DNA of 64,000 bases from Pseudomonas sp. 8Z (GTDB taxonomy: Bacteria; Pseudomonadota; Gammaproteobacteria; Pseudomonadales; Pseudomonadaceae), in the NCBI RefSeq assembly GCF_902506535.1, contig NZ_LR733825.1:189206-253205 (forward strand), read 5' to 3'. Positions within the stretch are counted from its first letter, which is position 1; each line of letters opens with the position of its first letter. The translations under genes and the position numbers were made by a program. Of this stretch, positions 63,203-64,000 are shown one piece after another. The notes under the pieces are model-generated. The model was not told the origin of the DNA, did no database searches, and was given only the letters and a program-made list of their open reading frames with translations.

Positions 63203-64000
63203 TTAGACGCTGTAGTACAGGTCGTATTCCAGCGGGTGTACGAAGGTACGGACTTTGATTTCTTCTTCGGACTTCAGCTCGATGTAGGCATCGATAAAGT
63301 CGTCGGAGAACACGCCGCCCTTGGTCAGGAACGCACGGCCCTTGTCCAACTCTTCCAGGGCTTCTTTCAGGCTGCCGCAAACCTGCGGGATCAGCTTGCC
63401 TTCTTCCGGCGGCAGGTCGTACAGGTTCTTGTCAGCGGCATCGCCGGGGTGGATCTTGTTCTGGATGCCGTCCAGGCCGGCCATCAGCAGAGCTGCGAAG
63501 GCCAGGTACGGGTTGGCAGCCGGATCCGGGAAGCGCGCTTCGATACGACGGGCTTTCGGGCTGGAAACGTACGGAATACGGATCGAGGCGGAACGGTTGC
63601 GAGCCGAGTAGGCCAGCATGACCGGCGCTTCGAAGCCCGGAACCAGACGCTTGTAGGAGTTGGTCGACGGGTTGGTGAAGCCGTTCAGGGCCTTACCGTG
63701 CTTGATGATGCCGCCGATGAAGTACAGAGCGGTCTCGGACAGACCGGCATAGCCTTCGCCTGCGAAGGTGTTCTTGCCGTCTTTGGAGATCGACATGTGT
63801 ACGTGCATGCCCGAGCCGTTGTCGCCGTACAGCGGCTTCGGCATGAAGGTAGCGGTTTTGCCATAGGCATCGGCTACGTTGTGCACGCAGTACTTCAGGG
63901 TCTGAACTTCGTCAGCCTTGTTGACCAGGGTGTTGAACTTCACGCCGATTTCGTTCTGACCGGCAGTGGCCACTTCGTGGTGGTGAACTTCGACGACCAG
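63203..64000 (-). CDS. glnA: Glutamine synthetase type I, C-terminal part
   Basis: 265 residues of the C-terminal side of GlnA; the N-terminal part lies beyond the window. Visible are [16 protein letters not shown] (ATP-binding and metal ligands), [28 protein letters not shown] and [39 protein letters not shown] carries the tyrosine that is adenylylated by GlnE to switch the enzyme off. It makes glutamine from glutamate, ammonia and ATP. Expression is expected to depend on NtrC and sigma-54; its promoter is not in the window. Confidence 0.98.
   Translation of the reverse strand: MVVEVHHHEVATAGQNEIGVKFNTLVNKADEVQTLKYCVHNVADAYGKTATFMPKPLYGDNGSGMHVHMSISKDGKNTFAGEGYAGLSETALYFIGGIIKHGKALNGFTNPSTNSYKRLVPGFEAPVMLAYSARNRSASIRIPYVSSPKARRIEARFPDPAANPYLAFAALLMAGLDGIQNKIHPGDAADKNLYDLPPEEGKLIPQVCGSLKEALEELDKGRAFLTKGGVFSDDFIDAYIELKSEEEIKVRTFVHPLEYDLYYSV

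Overview
The window is chromosomal DNA of a Pseudomonas, most likely from the mendocina/oleovorans side of the genus. This rests on gene content, high G+C coding style, and gene order. From memory, much of 0.8-54.8 kb follows the P. aeruginosa PA0356-PA0396 order (mutM, ggt, fdx, coaD, GMC oxidase operon, rsmD, M16 proteases, ftsYEX, rpoH, mtgA, thiS, thiG, trmB, hemW, rdgB, metW, metX, yggU, yggT, proC, yggS, pilT, pilU). The right end matches the ntrC-ntrB-DUF4124-glnA block. No tRNA, rRNA, CRISPR array or intact insertion sequence was seen.

Layout. 0-13 kb: partial rlmI, an HDOD protein, mutM, an acyltransferase, a Na/Pi transporter, gamma-glutamyltranspeptidase, ferredoxin, coaD, and an alcohol/aldehyde oxidation operon with a divergent TetR regulator and an 18-bp perfect palindrome as likely operator. 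13-18 kb: a compact four-gene signalling cassette (two kinases, two response regulators) inserted in the conserved order. 18-36.4 kb: housekeeping genes for rRNA and tRNA modification, protein targeting and cell division (ftsY-ftsE-ftsX), heat shock (rpoH with an AlgU/sigma-E-type promoter), cell wall (mtgA), thiamine (thiS, thiG), nucleotide sanitation (rdgB) and methionine (metX, metW). 36.4-49.8 kb: an accessory block. 50-54.8 kb: yggU-yggT-proC-yggS, and divergently pilT-pilU, the twitching ATPases. 54.8-57 kb: a radical SAM/DUF4130 pair headed by a perfect SOS (LexA) box. 57-64 kb: TM2 and DUF2076 proteins, ntrBC with a candidate sigma-54 promoter and an NtrC enhancer, two DUF4124 proteins, a palindrome-rich stretch without convincing genes, and the end of glnA.

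The accessory block is the most interesting part. A VgrG spike, a DUF4123 adaptor and a 1031-residue protein of unknown family form an overlapping type VI secretion delivery unit. Behind it lies an array of four exported Sel1-repeat proteins, probable immunity proteins. The array is a tandem duplication: two A-type and two B-type copies at a 2390-bp period, with a leftover effector C-terminal tail between the two units and the last copy truncated. Base composition falls from about 65% G+C in a sample of vgrG to about 35% in a sample of the immunity array. This looks like a polymorphic toxin/immunity locus caught while exchanging effector ends and keeping the old immunity genes.

Other noteworthy points are the SOS-box-headed radical SAM/DUF4130 operon, the phosphorelay-like cassette, and a dynamin-like GTPase at the edge of the accessory block.
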